Source: Rhizodiscina lignyota (taxonomy: Eukaryota > Ascomycota > Dothideomycetes > Aulographales > Rhizodiscinaceae). Taken from it: 64,000 nt of DNA. Below are positions 20,744 through 31,917 of this stretch, in pieces. Below the pieces are notes generated by a model. The model was given only the letters and a program-made list of their open reading frames with translations, had not been told where the DNA came from and did not search any database. Position 1 is the stretch's first letter. Every line of letters begins with the position of its first letter. Location: assembly GCA_010015805.1 (NCBI GenBank), contig ML978121.1:3906001-3970000 (forward strand), given 5' to 3'. Position numbers and translations under genes: made by a program.

Positions 20744-23041
20744 ATGGGGATCCGCTCTTTCGACGACTGGGTCGCTTCAAGCGGACTGCGAGAGCGGTCG
20801 CAGATGAAGCATCTTGCCAATGCAACTGTTGCCATTGAAGCCGAGCAGTACCTGGAGCGTCTTATGACCGTTCCACCTACGAAGGAACCGCTTTTATCTG
20901 CCATTGGGGGAATGCCATTCGCACTGCGCAACCAGGTCCACGGGCACGTCGAGATCTGGAGAAGCTATGGCATGACACCTTTCTTCGTGTTCACTGGAAT
21001 TGATGGCTACAAGCAAGACGATACGGTCGCGGCTGCGGAGGCGAACGAGAGGATCAATGATGAAGCGTGGAAGATGTACGAGCATCAGCAGCCTCAGGAA
21101 GCTGTTACGACGTTTGGTCGTTCTGGTGCGGTTCAACCTCAACGGCGTGTTACACGTGCTAAATCTTATCTTTAGGTTCAGTGAAGCCGAAAAATATCGC
21201 GCGCTACCTCCAGACCATCCTCCGCGAGTTCTCCGTCGCCTTCATTGTTGCTCCTTACAGCGCCTGGGCCCAGTTGGCATATTTGGAGAATAAAACTAAT
21301 GGCGCTTTCGACGCTATTTCCGGTGGTCCTGAATGCTTTCTCTTCGATGCTAACAAGGTCATTGTCGAATGGGATTTCGACAATAAAGAGTTCTACTGGG
21401 TCAGGAAGCGAGATCTTATTGAGAACTTGGGCAATCTGCACCAAGACATTTTCGTGGATGTACTGCTGCTGTCTGGCTCGGAGATACTCCCGACGATCCC
21501 AGTTGCACTACAACAGCGCAAACAGTTCACAGTCAAGTCCGTCCGAGATCTCATGATCATGGGCCCGCCGAAGGACGGTTACCAGCTCTGCAAGAGTTAC
21601 GAGGAGGATCCGGCGATGCGGCAGCAGAACTACTTGGAGCGATATCGCAAGGCTCGAACAGCTGTTAAGCATCACACTGTGATAACGATGGATGGCCGGA
21701 TCGAGATATTGAACATGGGACAGGCGCCAAGAGATCTACACGAAGTCATGGGGCAGCGGCTGCCGGATGAGCTCTATACTTATCTGACAAAAGGTCTTGT
21801 TGGCCCTCGCCTCCTGCATTACCGTACGTACGCGGAGATCTTGGAGCTACCTCCTCTCGCTGGAGGCGAAGTTGAACAGTACCGCAAACTGGTTGGCGAG
21901 CAACTGCGAGATGTCCGGCAGGCGACTCTGGCACTCCTCTCTTACTCCCTCCATCGTTTCTACCAGCATCATAATGTCGAGTTGAAGTGTTGGTTCGACA
22001 AGGATGTTCGCGATACCCCAACAAGGACACTCAGCATCAGTGATTTCGGCGACCCGCGTCCCACTGTCGGAGGCTTCAATGTAAAAGCGGACAACTTCGC
22101 CAGTGCTACGAAGCAGTTCACAAAGAGTGGCTTGTTGGGTGTTGTGACCTTGTCCCTTGGTGACGAGGATTTCGTAGCTAGGAGCATCGTCAAGAGAGAT
22201 CTATCCAACATGAACCGGCTTTCCCACAAAGATGAGGTCCTGTTCAACTCTTTGTGGCGTGTGCTGCAACTACGTGGCTACATCGATGCTCAGCATCGCT
22301 TTACTCCATGGGGCAAAGTGTTGCAAGCAGCGATGTCGACGCTCGACGGTCGCGATGCTCGAATGGAAGAGTCGGTCGTGCTTGCCGTCGAACTCGTCCG
22401 CCTGGGTCTTCTCACATCCGAAAACATGTTCCCTCACTACCCTGGTGTGCCTTTCCGCGGCACAGATACCGACAAACGCAACACCATCCTTGTCTCGCGC
22501 GTCGCGTGTTTCCACTACTTGAACCACAACAGCATCGGTTTCACCGGACCTCTGAGCAGAAGCTTGCTCGCATACCACAGTATGATCTGTGAGGTTCGCG
22601 AAGCACTGAGAGACTTGACAGAGGCAAGCGTTGTGACGCTGTTCATGAATGGAGATGCAGATAGGAACCGTAACGACTTTACTGAGATGGGTCTGGACTT
22701 GCCATTCCTTCGTCATAATGACTGTGGCCTCGGTATCGCCGTCGTGTCGTACCTCGATGAGCTTGTGGGAAGACCAGACCCGCGCACCCCGGAGGCGAGG
22801 GCAGAGGTTCGCGAGAAGGGACCAAAGGATTGGTTCCCGCATGGATTGAATTTCTCTGGAGACTTGGATAGTGCATTCAAACTTTGGGATGCGGTGAGTA
22901 CTTGCTTCATAACGCCATTCAAGCGTACATGCCGGCTAATATAGGCTCTAGGTATACGAAGGTGTCAAGGCTGGAGGCAATCTCATCAAACAGAGACAGG
23001 TCTGGGATGAGGTCGATCAGTGGCTCGTCGGACTACGCTGA
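20744..23041 (+). CDS. MKT1: Mkt1-like post-transcriptional regulator
   Basis: Three exons (20744-21125, 21176-22893, 22952-23041) give 729 aa, with introns of 50 and 58 nt. The joins give FGRSG|SVKPKN and LWDA|VYEGVKAGGN. The last acceptor was placed at CTCTAG, because the AG eight bases earlier breaks the frame. The N-terminal part is an inactive XPG/FEN-like nuclease fold (MGIRSFDDWV, FVFTGIDGYKQDD, FIVAPYSAWAQLAYLE, GGPECFLFDANKVI). The centre and C-terminus match Mkt1 N and C domains (for example FTPWGKVLQAA and DWFPHGLNFSGDLDSAF). In yeast, Mkt1 acts in the cytoplasm with Pbp1 to control translation or stability of certain mRNAs, including nuclear-encoded mitochondrial ones. Length agrees with fungal homologues. 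Confidence 0.93.
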
Positions 23042-23971
23042 GCCTGAAGTCTCGCACTGCCGAAAACTCCAAGGTGATGCTGAGTAAGGCATACCATGCC
23101 TGGTGGGATCTGGTCCACAAATTGACTTCGAGAGAAGGACGTCCTTCACTACTCAATATCATAAGATCAGGTGCTTGAATGCTACCGTTGATCTGGCGCT
23201 GCGATTACCCATTTCGGTTCCTACAGGATGTTGCAGTAAGCGAGCACGCCTCAGGTTGGATAGAATACTGGCCTCCAACAGTATAGCAACTCCAAAACAT
23301 CACTGCCCAAAAAGCGTGTACGTAGAGGTAGAGGTAGAGGTAGAGGATTAGCATCTGGTACCTGAGCTCGTTCTCGGCACCATACCTAAAAAGTCATTTC
23401 CCCGAGGTCTCCGAAATCCTTGCTTCTCATTCCAAATAAGAATGCGCCCCAGCATCGATTGAGCGTCAGGAATGCAGCATGAGGCCTCACTTGCTGTCTC
23501 TGGGAAGACACACACTTTTTGAATCTGTGACATGCGCGCATCGCCGACAGATCCACGGCGGTCCGCTCTTTGAGCTGCCCGATTCGGCCTAGCCACGCTC
23601 GGCCGCCTCCCGCATATCGACGTTCTTGGTTCCTGTAGAATGGCCACTCCATACCACTCGACGCCCTATGAGTCGCACGCGTCGCTTAGCTGATGCCGCC
23701 GACTGCGGAGAATGCTGGTTCGATAAGCACACGCGGTTGCTCCCATAGGCAAGTAGGATCATTAGAGCTCGACTGCCTTGCTCCGGCGTGCATGCTGAGG
23801 CGTCAATGCCGAGATTGTACGCTTCCGCGTCACTGCGAGCTGCTGCATCTGGCTGAACTTTGCGCGTTGTGACGAAGATTTGCCGCGTTCATAAAGCATG
23901 TAGGTCTTCCTTCCTTTCTTATCTTTTCCTTTTCCTGTTCTCTTCACTCTTGGGGAGTCGCGTCTTTCAGC
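23042..23971. other. Intergenic between MKT1 and the alpha/beta hydrolase
   Basis: About 930 bp between two + strand genes. It holds a short hexamer repeat near 23322 and a CT-rich promoter-like stretch at 23900-23960. Short - strand frames at 23348-23652 lack motifs. Confidence 0.5.
23322..23345 (+). repeat. Microsatellite (GTAGAG)4
   Basis: Four exact tandem copies of GTAGAG lie in the MKT1 3' flank. Confidence 0.85.
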
Positions 23972-24955
23972 ATGACGCTTGTCAAGGTGCCTGTCAGCGA
24001 GGGCAACATCCCTTTCAAATACTCGACCCTCCCGAAACTGTGCTACACGTGGTATCGCCTTTATGGGACAATCAAGGCGGATGGGCCTCGGCCGCTCGTC
24101 GTGCTCCACGGCGGGCCAGGCGTGCCTCACAATTACATGGAATCTCTGAAATCGATGGCATACCCACCTTACAATCGCCCAGTCATCATGTACGACCAAC
24201 TCGGGTGCGGGAAGAGCACACACATCCCGGAAATGAACGGTGATAAAGGCAGAGAGTTCTGGACGGTGAAACTGTTCCTCGCCGAGCTGGAGAACGTGGT
24301 GAAATATTTTGGCATCCAAGATTCTTACGACGTCTTGGGGAATTCGTGGGGAGGCATGCTCGGCGCTGAGCACGCGATCACCCAGCCAAAGGGTCTGAAC
24401 AAGCTGGTCGTTGCAGACTCACCGGCAGACATGGTGGATTGGGTGCGCGTTGCAAACGGTCTACGCAAAGGGCTGCCAAAGAAAATACAGGAGACACTAG
24501 AACGGTGTGAGCGCGAAGGCAAGACGGAGACAAAAGAGTATGAGGAAGCCGTCCAAGTATTCTACGACAAGCACGTCTGCAGAATCGTTCCCAATCCAGA
24601 AGATGTCCAGGAGTCCTTCCGGTTGCTCGCAGAAGATAACACAGTCTACCTCACCATGAACGGACCGTCCGAGTTCTTCGTCATCGGCACGTTGAAGTAT
24701 TGGAATATTAAGAGTCAGCTACACATGATCAAAGTGCCGGTGCTGTTGATCAACGGAAAGTTCGACGAGGCACAGGATGAATGTGTAATGCCGTATTTCC
24801 AGGGCATCGAACACGTGAAGTGGGTTCATTTCGCGGAGTCAGCGCATATGCCGCACTGGGAAGAAAGGGATCGATATATGCAGGTAGTGGGCGCCTTTTT
24901 GGATGATTCGCCGAAGTCCTTAAGCTCTCAGTTTACTAAGAAGCTAAAGTTGTAG
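23972..24955 (+). CDS. Proline iminopeptidase-like alpha/beta hydrolase
   Basis: Single exon, 327 aa. The fold is read from the oxyanion motif HGGPG (46-50), the nucleophile elbow GNSWGG with Ser125, Asp265 in NGKFDEAQD and His292 in ESAHMPHWE. The order and spacing fit the proline-specific peptidase family, which removes N-terminal proline or hydrolyses related amides in the cytosol. The cap region is charged (KKIQETLERCEREGKTETKEYEE). No signal peptide is present. Many fungal members are uncharacterised and some act on amino-acid amides or secondary metabolites, so substrate is uncertain. Its stop lies 72 bases from the convergent DUF924-like gene. Confidence 0.9.
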   Translation: MTLVKVPVSEGNIPFKYSTLPKLCYTWYRLYGTIKADGPRPLVVLHGGPGVPHNYMESLKSMAYPPYNRPVIMYDQLGCGKSTHIPEMNGDKGREFWTVKLFLAELENVVKYFGIQDSYDVLGNSWGGMLGAEHAITQPKGLNKLVVADSPADMVDWVRVANGLRKGLPKKIQETLERCEREGKTETKEYEEAVQVFYDKHVCRIVPNPEDVQESFRLLAEDNTVYLTMNGPSEFFVIGTLKYWNIKSQLHMIKVPVLLINGKFDEAQDECVMPYFQGIEHVKWVHFAESAHMPHWEERDRYMQVVGAFLDDSPKSLSSQFTKKLKL

Positions 24956-25027
24956 ACGACCGGCCGATTGAAGAAGGGATAATGCGCTCCAACCCTCTTG
25001 TACATAGAAATGGATTCTGCATTGAGC

Positions 25028-25949
25028 CTATTGCTCTTTCAACGGTGGCCATCTTCCTGCCTTCATATCCTCCTTCATCGCATTTAGTTCGCCTTCATTC
25101 ATCTTGGTCACATGAAACCACTGTGTCCGCTCAAGATACCGTTTCTCCTCAGGCGTGTATTCCTCACCCTTCCACATAACGTTGTATGGATATCTCCCAA
25201 ACTCTCTGAGAATCGGCATATGCGCATCCATAATCCGACATGACCACCAAAGATACTTTTCCATGCTCACATTCTCATCCTCTGGCGGGCCTGTACGAAT
25301 CAGGTTTACAAACAGCATCGTGTCGTGCGCATCAGAGCCAGCGGTGTCCCGATTGGGATCTCGTCGCTTAACGCGCCTCTCTACTAGCGCGCGCAGATTC
25401 TCATGCAGACCTCGCTGCAGCGCATGGTTGTCAATGTCTTCTGAATGCGTCAGTGGTCCGTTGAAGAAGATCTGCCGAATAGCCCAGTGCTCGAAGCTCC
25501 AGCCTTGCTCTTCCCAGCGCTCGAGACGCCAGGGGCGGAGCCGTGATGGCAGGTTGGAGAGCTGTGCCAACAAGCGCAGCCGAAGCGGGCGGAAATAGGA
25601 ATTTAAATAGCGCTGGTCCGCTCCCGAGAAGAGGTGAGCTCCTGCTTGGTCGAATAAGAGAATCATACCTAGACTCAAGACAGGAAAGTCAGGTGATTCC
25701 GGGGGTGGAAGGAATCGCATGAGGTCGGTAGGGATATTCTCGATGCCGAAGGTTGACAAAAGGGGGCAGCGCGGAATAGAAGCATATCTCTTTCCAGCCC
25801 TCGTCAGTGTCGAGGGAGCCGAAGAAGGTGTGTGCTACGGTACGGAAATTCAGCTTCTCCTCTTTGGTCCACGGAAACTGCCTGTCGTGCACTTTACGGA
25901 AGAGATCGGGGTTGAGGATTTGGGTGAGGTCTAACGTGATTGATGACAT
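25028..25949 (-). pseudogene. DUF924-like protein with a frame break
   Basis: The reading runs from an ATG at 25949 (SSITLDLTQILNPDLFRK, then WKEICFYSALP). It then shifts by one base near 25760 into a frame giving STFGIENIPTDL, PDFPVLSLGMILLFDQ, FEHWAIRQIFFNGPLTHSED and WWSCRIMDAHMPILREFGRYPY, ending at 25028. Both halves look like one DUF924-type protein of about 305 aa, an all-helical family of unknown function. The shift falls at a C5T4 run (G5 at 25762-25766 on +), where one extra base would explain it. A 49-nt intron (donor GTAGCA, acceptor AAAG) could also join the frames, but it would delete the conserved-looking EIC segment and uses a weak acceptor. So this is a recent pseudogene, a sequencing error in a homopolymer, or an unusual intron. 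Confidence 0.6.
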
Positions 25950-27066
25950 TGTCCTTGGGCCAGTGCATGTGTGCTGTGAAACCGTTGGGACAGCTTGATT
26001 GCATTTCCCGTTTTTCAGCTCCAAACTTCGTGACGTGGAAGATGCTCACGTTAGCTATTGGATCTGCATGATGCACCTGAAAGATCGTATTGGCTCTGCT
26101 AACCTCATCCGGGATGATCGTCTTTTTGTTTCCCTTTTCCATAGCGTGTTGCTAAGCATGCTCAATTGGAAGTGTCAGACGGCTATGAGAAATTCTCCGA
26201 AGGCAATATTCACACAATGATGACTGCAATGTTTAAAAGATTGCCCACCTGCTGCTTACACCTTATACGATAATAGGAATAGCAAGAGTCTGTCTCCTGC
26301 AGCTGTGGAAACTGCTCATTATGGACTCATTTAGGGTCATGAGAGCCAATGGATCATCACTCTGGTCACTACGCGAAGCTGAATGATGGTTGAAGGCACT
26401 GGAGATGAAATTAAGGCGCAGTGAAAAGAAAGGCTGAACTTCAGAAAACTCGACACAAGGGTCATAACGTAGGGATATCCGAATGAATCATTTAGAATCG
26501 AGCCCGGAAAGTCCGAAAACAAGCTGCGCCTACTCGAAATAGGCAATACCGCGTACAGATATGCATAAAAGTAAAGTGCGCTGTCAGAATATTTCAAGAC
26601 GCTGCCTCATTCCAGCCCCTTACCTCTAAGAGGGAACAGAAGCCCCGAATTCTTCCCGCGAAACTCCGGCGCGGCCCGAAGATGTTCCTCTCCTGATGCA
26701 GGCCAACCGCAGATCGAGCCACCTTTACTTGGTACAGCGAGCTTCATCCACGATTTTTGGAGTAAAGCAGTTGGCAACATTTCTTAACCAATAGCCCACG
26801 AACTCCTCATAGTCGGAAACTACATATCTTGCCTCTCGTATACCTAGCAGTACGGGTATCATAGTCGCCTTAGAGCTAACACTTTGCATCGCAAATACTG
26901 GCGGAGTAAGAGCGACCTCGGCGGCATTCACTCCGCAAACGACTCCGCATTCGTTGACCGCAGCATGCGACACCTTTCATATTTCACAAGCTTTCTGTTG
27001 TGGAGAATAGCGTGATTGAATCTCTTCGTTCTTTTCTTGATTTCGTGTACATCATAGCGAAGGAAA
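25950..27066. other. Intergenic between divergent genes
   Basis: About 1.1 kb, AT-rich in the middle. An 82-codon frame at 26725-26973 (-) has no motif and overlaps the likely CoA-transferase promoter. No RNA gene was seen. Confidence 0.5.
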
Positions 27067-28455
27067 ATGACCTCGCTCTGGAACTCGCAAGTCGCAATTT
27101 TCAATAGCTATGTTCGAAATGCTCAACCCTGTCATATCAAATCGATCATCAAAACGTCTTTCGTAAACAGTACTGCGGGCCCAAGGCAGCGAAGATACTA
27201 CTCTGCTCCAACTTCATCCTCAATCGGCCAAGGCGGCCCACTTCAAGGCGTCCGGGTTCTGGATTTCACTCGCATACTAGCCGGCCCTTTTTGCACTCAG
27301 CTACTCGGCGATTACGGTGCAGATGTAATCAAGGTTGAGCAGCCAGGTAAAGGCGATGAAACTCGTGTATGGAAGGGAAAGGGGGAAGCTGCTTCTTGGA
27401 AACCGGACGTTGGTCCCATCTCCTTTTTCTTCGCAGCAATCAATCGCAACAAACGGAGCATCTCACTCGATCTCAAAAATCCAGAAGGCAGAGATGCCAT
27501 TCACAGATTGGTGAAGAATGGTGATGTGGATGTCATGATTGAGAACTTTGTCCCAGGCACGGCAGATAGGCTGGGCATTGGGTATGAGACTCTGTCCAAA
27601 CTAAACCCGAGACTCATCTACGCTTCTCTCTCTGGCTACGGATCTGGAGGGCCGTATAAAACACGTGCGGGCTACGACGCTATTGCTGCTGCCGAAGCGG
27701 GTTTCATGCAAGTAACTGGCCATCCAAATCAACCCCCCGTCCGGGCTGGCTTGGGAATGACAGACATGAGCACCGGTCTGTTCACGCATGGTGCCATAAT
27801 AGCTGCATTGTATAGCCGTGAAAAGACTGGCAAAGGGCAATTCATTTCAGCAAGTCTGTTCGAGTCACAAGTTTCAATGCTTGTCAACGTTGGAGTCAAC
27901 TGGCTGAATCGCAGCGTGGAAGGTGAAAGGTACGGAGCAGCGCATCCAAGTGCCGTGCCCTACAATGCCTGGAAATGCAAGAACGACCTGTACATGGTGA
28001 TTGCTGCGAATAGCGAGCAGCAATACAAGATTCTCTGCACGAGAATTGGAAGGCCGGAGTTGATCGAAGATGAGCGTTTCAAGACCAATGCTCTGCGGGT
28101 AGAGAATCGCAAAGAAATCGATGCCGTCTTGGCCGACGTGTTGATACAGAAGACCTCCGACGAGTGGCTAAAGATATTCGATGGTTCCGGCCTCGCTCAT
28201 GGCCCGGTAAATACGATCGAAAGGGCATTCCAACATCCACAAGTTCATGGGCGAGACATGATAGTACCACTGGAGTGGGACGCACTGGAGAGCGGGAAAT
28301 GGAAGGCCATCGGCCCTGCCGTAAAGTTCAGCGGGACGCCTGCTGGAGTCAGGATTCAGCCGCCTAGATTAGGACAACATAACGAGGAAGTGCTGAGTGA
28401 TGCTGGATATAGTCGAGAGGAGCTCGAGGGTATGAGGTCGAGGGGGGTATTTTAA
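27067..28455 (+). CDS. Mitochondrial class III CoA-transferase (CaiB/BaiF family)
   Basis: Single exon, 462 aa. Residues 1-50 are basic and hydroxylated without acids (RQRRYYSAPTSSS), a mitochondrial presequence in appearance. The CoA-transferase III fold follows: LQGVRVLDFTRILAGPFCTQLLGDYGADVIKVEQPGKGDETR, described here by its start near residue 59. NRNKRSISLDLK, MIENFVPGT, YASLSGYGSGGPY and GMTDMSTGLF come next. Asp233 in the last motif is the expected acyl-enzyme nucleophile. The family moves CoA between carboxylic acids. The eukaryotic mitochondrial member SUGCT uses succinyl-CoA and glutarate or hydroxymethylglutarate, and this protein resembles that branch. The exact acceptor is not decidable from sequence. 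The C-terminal small domain ends in LGQHNEEVL. Confidence 0.92.
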   Translation: MTSLWNSQVAIFNSYVRNAQPCHIKSIIKTSFVNSTAGPRQRRYYSAPTSSSIGQGGPLQGVRVLDFTRILAGPFCTQLLGDYGADVIKVEQPGKGDETRVWKGKGEAASWKPDVGPISFFFAAINRNKRSISLDLKNPEGRDAIHRLVKNGDVDVMIENFVPGTADRLGIGYETLSKLNPRLIYASLSGYGSGGPYKTRAGYDAIAAAEAGFMQVTGHPNQPPVRAGLGMTDMSTGLFTHGAIIAALYSREKTGKGQFISASLFESQVSMLVNVGVNWLNRSVEGERYGAAHPSAVPYNAWKCKNDLYMVIAANSEQQYKILCTRIGRPELIEDERFKTNALRVENRKEIDAVLADVLIQKTSDEWLKIFDGSGLAHGPVNTIERAFQHPQVHGRDMIVPLEWDALESGKWKAIGPAVKFSGTPAGVRIQPPRLGQHNEEVLSDAGYSREELEGMRSRGVF

Positions 28456-29719
28456 AGCAGTCAGTATCCTTTCAAAATATGCAAATCGATTGAGATCTGA
28501 TGCGATAGAAGTGGCCATTGTTAGCAAGACTAAATTGAGTCCGAACGAGTTGCGGCATGCAATCAATTATGATGCGTTATTTTGAGGAGTCGGGAGAGCG
28601 GCTCGTGGAGCTCTAACGTGACATGAATTTCCAAAACAGGAGAAAATTGCCAATTTCAATTCGGAAGGCGGAGATGTCGAGCGTCTCCGTTTCTGCAATA
28701 TTCCCCGGCGATGGTCACAGACCGGTGGCGGTACGACCCCAGCTTTCGCTAGTAGGGTAGTAGATATGTCATCTTTCCTAGGAGGCAGGATCAATATTGT
28801 GGCTGCTTGTTATCGAGGTAAATGGTAGCCATTCGCCCAATGCAAAGCAGTTAAATCCTTCGTTATGGACAATCGCCCAGTGCGTACATTAAGGTCAGGA
28901 GATTAATGCGCGTCTCGGTTAAATCGGAGGCGCAGAGTAATTGGAGCTGATCGTATAAGGTTGTTGTCATATTCCCTCACGTGACGATATATAATTCTCC
29001 TCTTGATTTCTGGATTTCGCTTTGGCGGTTTTTCATCATTGTTTCAGGCGCATCAGTCTCTAGGACCATGGCGATGCCCTTCTTTACGTTTGATATACCC
29101 CGATTCTCTTCTGAATGTGTCAATCTTCCCCGCGATATGCTGCACCGAATCATGTCCTATGACGATCATGCGTGTCGTCGACTTGGTATCAAGAGACCAT
29201 TCGCGGAATGAGCGCCGGCTTGGAATCCAGCTCAAGACTTTTGGCCAGGAAGCGTGTTGGCGTCTCTACCAACCACATCAACCTAGTCTCCGCTAGGTGT
29301 TGCCGCTCCATGGTTCCATGTACGAAAGTTCTAAAGCGTGCAGAAGACTTGCTCGGGGCAAAGAACAGCGAGCGCTCGCCATTGGCGGAATTTGCATCAC
29401 ACGGCATGCCGATCGGCCATTAGCCTGAAAATTGCTATGAGTGCCATCGGGACCTGGTCTCTTTACGTTGCACTCACCCGCATTTCCCCCGCAATATCGC
29501 GAGCGTGGAGGCGCTATGCCTCATATTGCCACCATCAACTGCTCAGAGGCACGGGCATATGCCCGCTTGAAACACCGTTGGACAGAGCCGCTGTAACGGT
29601 CGCGATGGTGATAGGCATTGGCTCTCGCCATAAAAGGTGTGCGCCCGCTGCTATGGCTTCGAGTGAGTGCTCGACTGCTTCTCTTCGACTGTGGCTGGAG
29701 AAATCGCCACATTACCAAG
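28456..29719. other. Intergenic, CoA-transferase 3' side and permease promoter
   Basis: About 1.26 kb between two + strand genes. Short frames between 28981 and 29720 overlap on both strands and lack family motifs. I see no clear regulatory element. Confidence 0.5.
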
Positions 29720-31453
29720 ATGGGCCTCAAACTACGGCAGTCGCTGAAAGTCAGCGATGACAAGCGCACAAAGGCCGCTGAATTGACACTGCGGCAATCT
29801 CTGTACCCACTGGCTTTGGTCACGATTCTGTTTTTCCTTTGGGTGAGTTGCTTCGTTCATTTTTAGACATTTGCACATGAAACTCGATACTTGTGACGCA
29901 GTCTGCTTACGTTGAATTCCAATTCGCTACAACAGGGATTTTCCTACGGCCTTCTTGATACCCTCAATAAGCATTTCCAAAATACACTCCACATCACTAG
30001 GGCGAGATCGTCCGGCCTCCAAGCAGCTTATTTTGGGTACGTAAGCATGCACGCCCGCATGTCCACAATTGTATCTTCCTAGTACCAATATTGATCCATA
30101 TTAATCATATACACAGAGCTTATCCTCTCGCTTCGCTCGGCCATGCCAACTGGATTCTTCGACACTACGGCTACAAGCCCGTTTTCATCTGGGGACTTTG
30201 TCTCTATGGCGTCGGTGCTCTTGTCGCTTGGCCTTGCATTCTTCATAGGTCTTTTGGCGGGTTTTGCGCTGCGATTTTCATCATTGGTAATGGGCTGGGT
30301 TCGCTCGAGACAGCTGCGAATCCGTACATTACTGGTATGTGTTCGGCGTGTCGTGGAGAATGTTGGAATTCGGTACTGACTTGAGAAATAGTTTGTGGCC
30401 CGCCACGATACGCCGAGCTCCGTATAAACATATCGCAAGCCTTCAATGGCGTCGGAACGGTCGTTGCTCCTGTGCTCGGCTCCTACGTCTTCTTCCTGAA
30501 GACTGCCGATGACACTCAGTCTTTGAAGAATGTGCAATGGGTCTATCTTGCCATTGCTTGCTTCGTCTTCTTGCTTGCCATTGTCTTCTACTTGTGAGTT
30601 ACCACCCATGATCCACCCTCATCTGACGTTTTGTTGACCCTGCAATGAAAGCTCTCCGATTCCTGAAATCACGGATGCGGACATGGCGTTCCAGGCCGAG
30701 GAGACCCACGCGGGTTCAGACGTTAGGTCATTCTGGAAGCAATACCGACTCTTCCATGCCGCATTTGCCCAATTCTGCTATACTGGCGCTCAGGTTGCCA
30801 TCGCTGGCTACTTTATCAACTACGTAACGGAGACACGTCCTGGCACATCCTCCGCGCTAGGCGCGAAATTCCTCGCCGGAGCACAAGGGGCTTTCGCAGC
30901 TGGTCGTTTCACAGGTGTCGGACTGATGAAGTTCGTTCGACCCCGGTGGGTGTTCCTCTTCTACCTCACCATGTGCATCGTCTTTATCTCCCCTGCCATC
31001 ACACAGCGAGGCAACGCCGGTATGGCCATGCTCTACGTCACCCTCTTCTTCGAGTCAATCTGTTTCCCAACTATTGTTGCGCTTGGAATGCGAGGTCTGG
31101 GAAAGCACACAAAACGAGGCTCTGGCTGGATTGTCGGTGGTGTTTCCGGTGGTGCTTGCGTACCTCCTCTGTTGGGTGCGGCAGCGGATATTCACAACAG
31201 CACCGCTACTGCGATGTGTGTGCCGTTGGCCTTCTTCGTTGGTGCTTGGACATACGCTCTCGCGGTCAACTTCATCCCCGAGTACAGAGACCCTGCCGAT
31301 AAATTCTCGACGGCCACAGTCGGCCTTCAGCCGCAGGAGCCTGTTAAGGACGAGGAGATGATGGTGGGTGAGGGTGACGATGAGAAGAGGGCTGTTGGCA
31401 CAACGGAGACAATCGAATCTCCTGTAGAGTCACCGGAAGGTAAGAAATTTTAA
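29720..31453 (+). CDS. FucP/GlcP-type MFS sugar permease
   Basis: Five exons (29720-29842, 29936-30036, 30117-30334, 30392-30593, 30652-31453) give 481 aa, with introns of 93, 80, 57 and 58 nt. The joins restore LFFLW|GFSYGLLDTLN, AAYFG|AYPLASLGH, NPYIT|VCGPPRYAEL and FYF|SPIPEITD. About twelve hydrophobic segments are present. GFSYGLLDTLNKHFQ and ETAANPYIT are hallmarks of the L-fucose:proton symporter branch of the MFS. It probably imports a hexose or deoxyhexose across the plasma membrane by proton symport. The last 50 residues are an acidic cytosolic tail (EEMMVGEGDDEKRA). The start at MGLKLRQSLK precedes the conserved RTKAAELTLRQSLYPLALVT. Substrate is not decidable. Intron density is the highest in the window. 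Confidence 0.9.
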
Positions 31454-31917
31454 ATTGCAGCTGGAATTAGTGGAAGCGGGTAACATGGATATCCACTCAC
31501 TTTCGGTGCTGTCGATCTCAGCTCGTTTCGCAATGTGATGAAACGATTAGAACAGATACCTTACAGCGAGTCATACTAATCTCAATCATGACTCAACCTC
31601 TGTGCGTTCATATTCTCAGTATTTGCATGAAAGTTTAGTTGTGCAACCGAAGTCGCTGTGATTTGGCGAGCATGGTCGCAGCGACGGTTGTGCAGCGGTT
31701 TGATGTGGCAGGGAGCATCGCCCAACGACTTGCGACGTTTCTGGAGGCGAAAGTTCCGTGAGCGGCGCGCATTCACCAGGCCTTTCTGACACCATCCTCA
31801 GCGATCGCTGGAATTAACAGCTCGACGAGATCGCCATGAGTTTTTGAGGCTTTATTGCTCATCTCCTTGCCCACGCTCTATCCTCTATTGCGTCTATCCG
31901 ATGAATACCCTTTTTCC
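31454..31917. other. Convergent intergenic region
   Basis: About 460 bp between the permease and helicase 3' ends. It should contain both trailers. No other gene was seen. Confidence 0.5.

Noticed and set aside
23322-23345. Tandem GTAGAG units considered as a CRISPR-like or regulatory array
   Set aside because: Only four 6-bp copies without spacers; a plain microsatellite.
26725-26973. 82-codon frame on the - strand upstream of the CoA-transferase
   Set aside because: The composition is fairly protein-like, but there is no motif or splice support and it overlaps the expected promoter.
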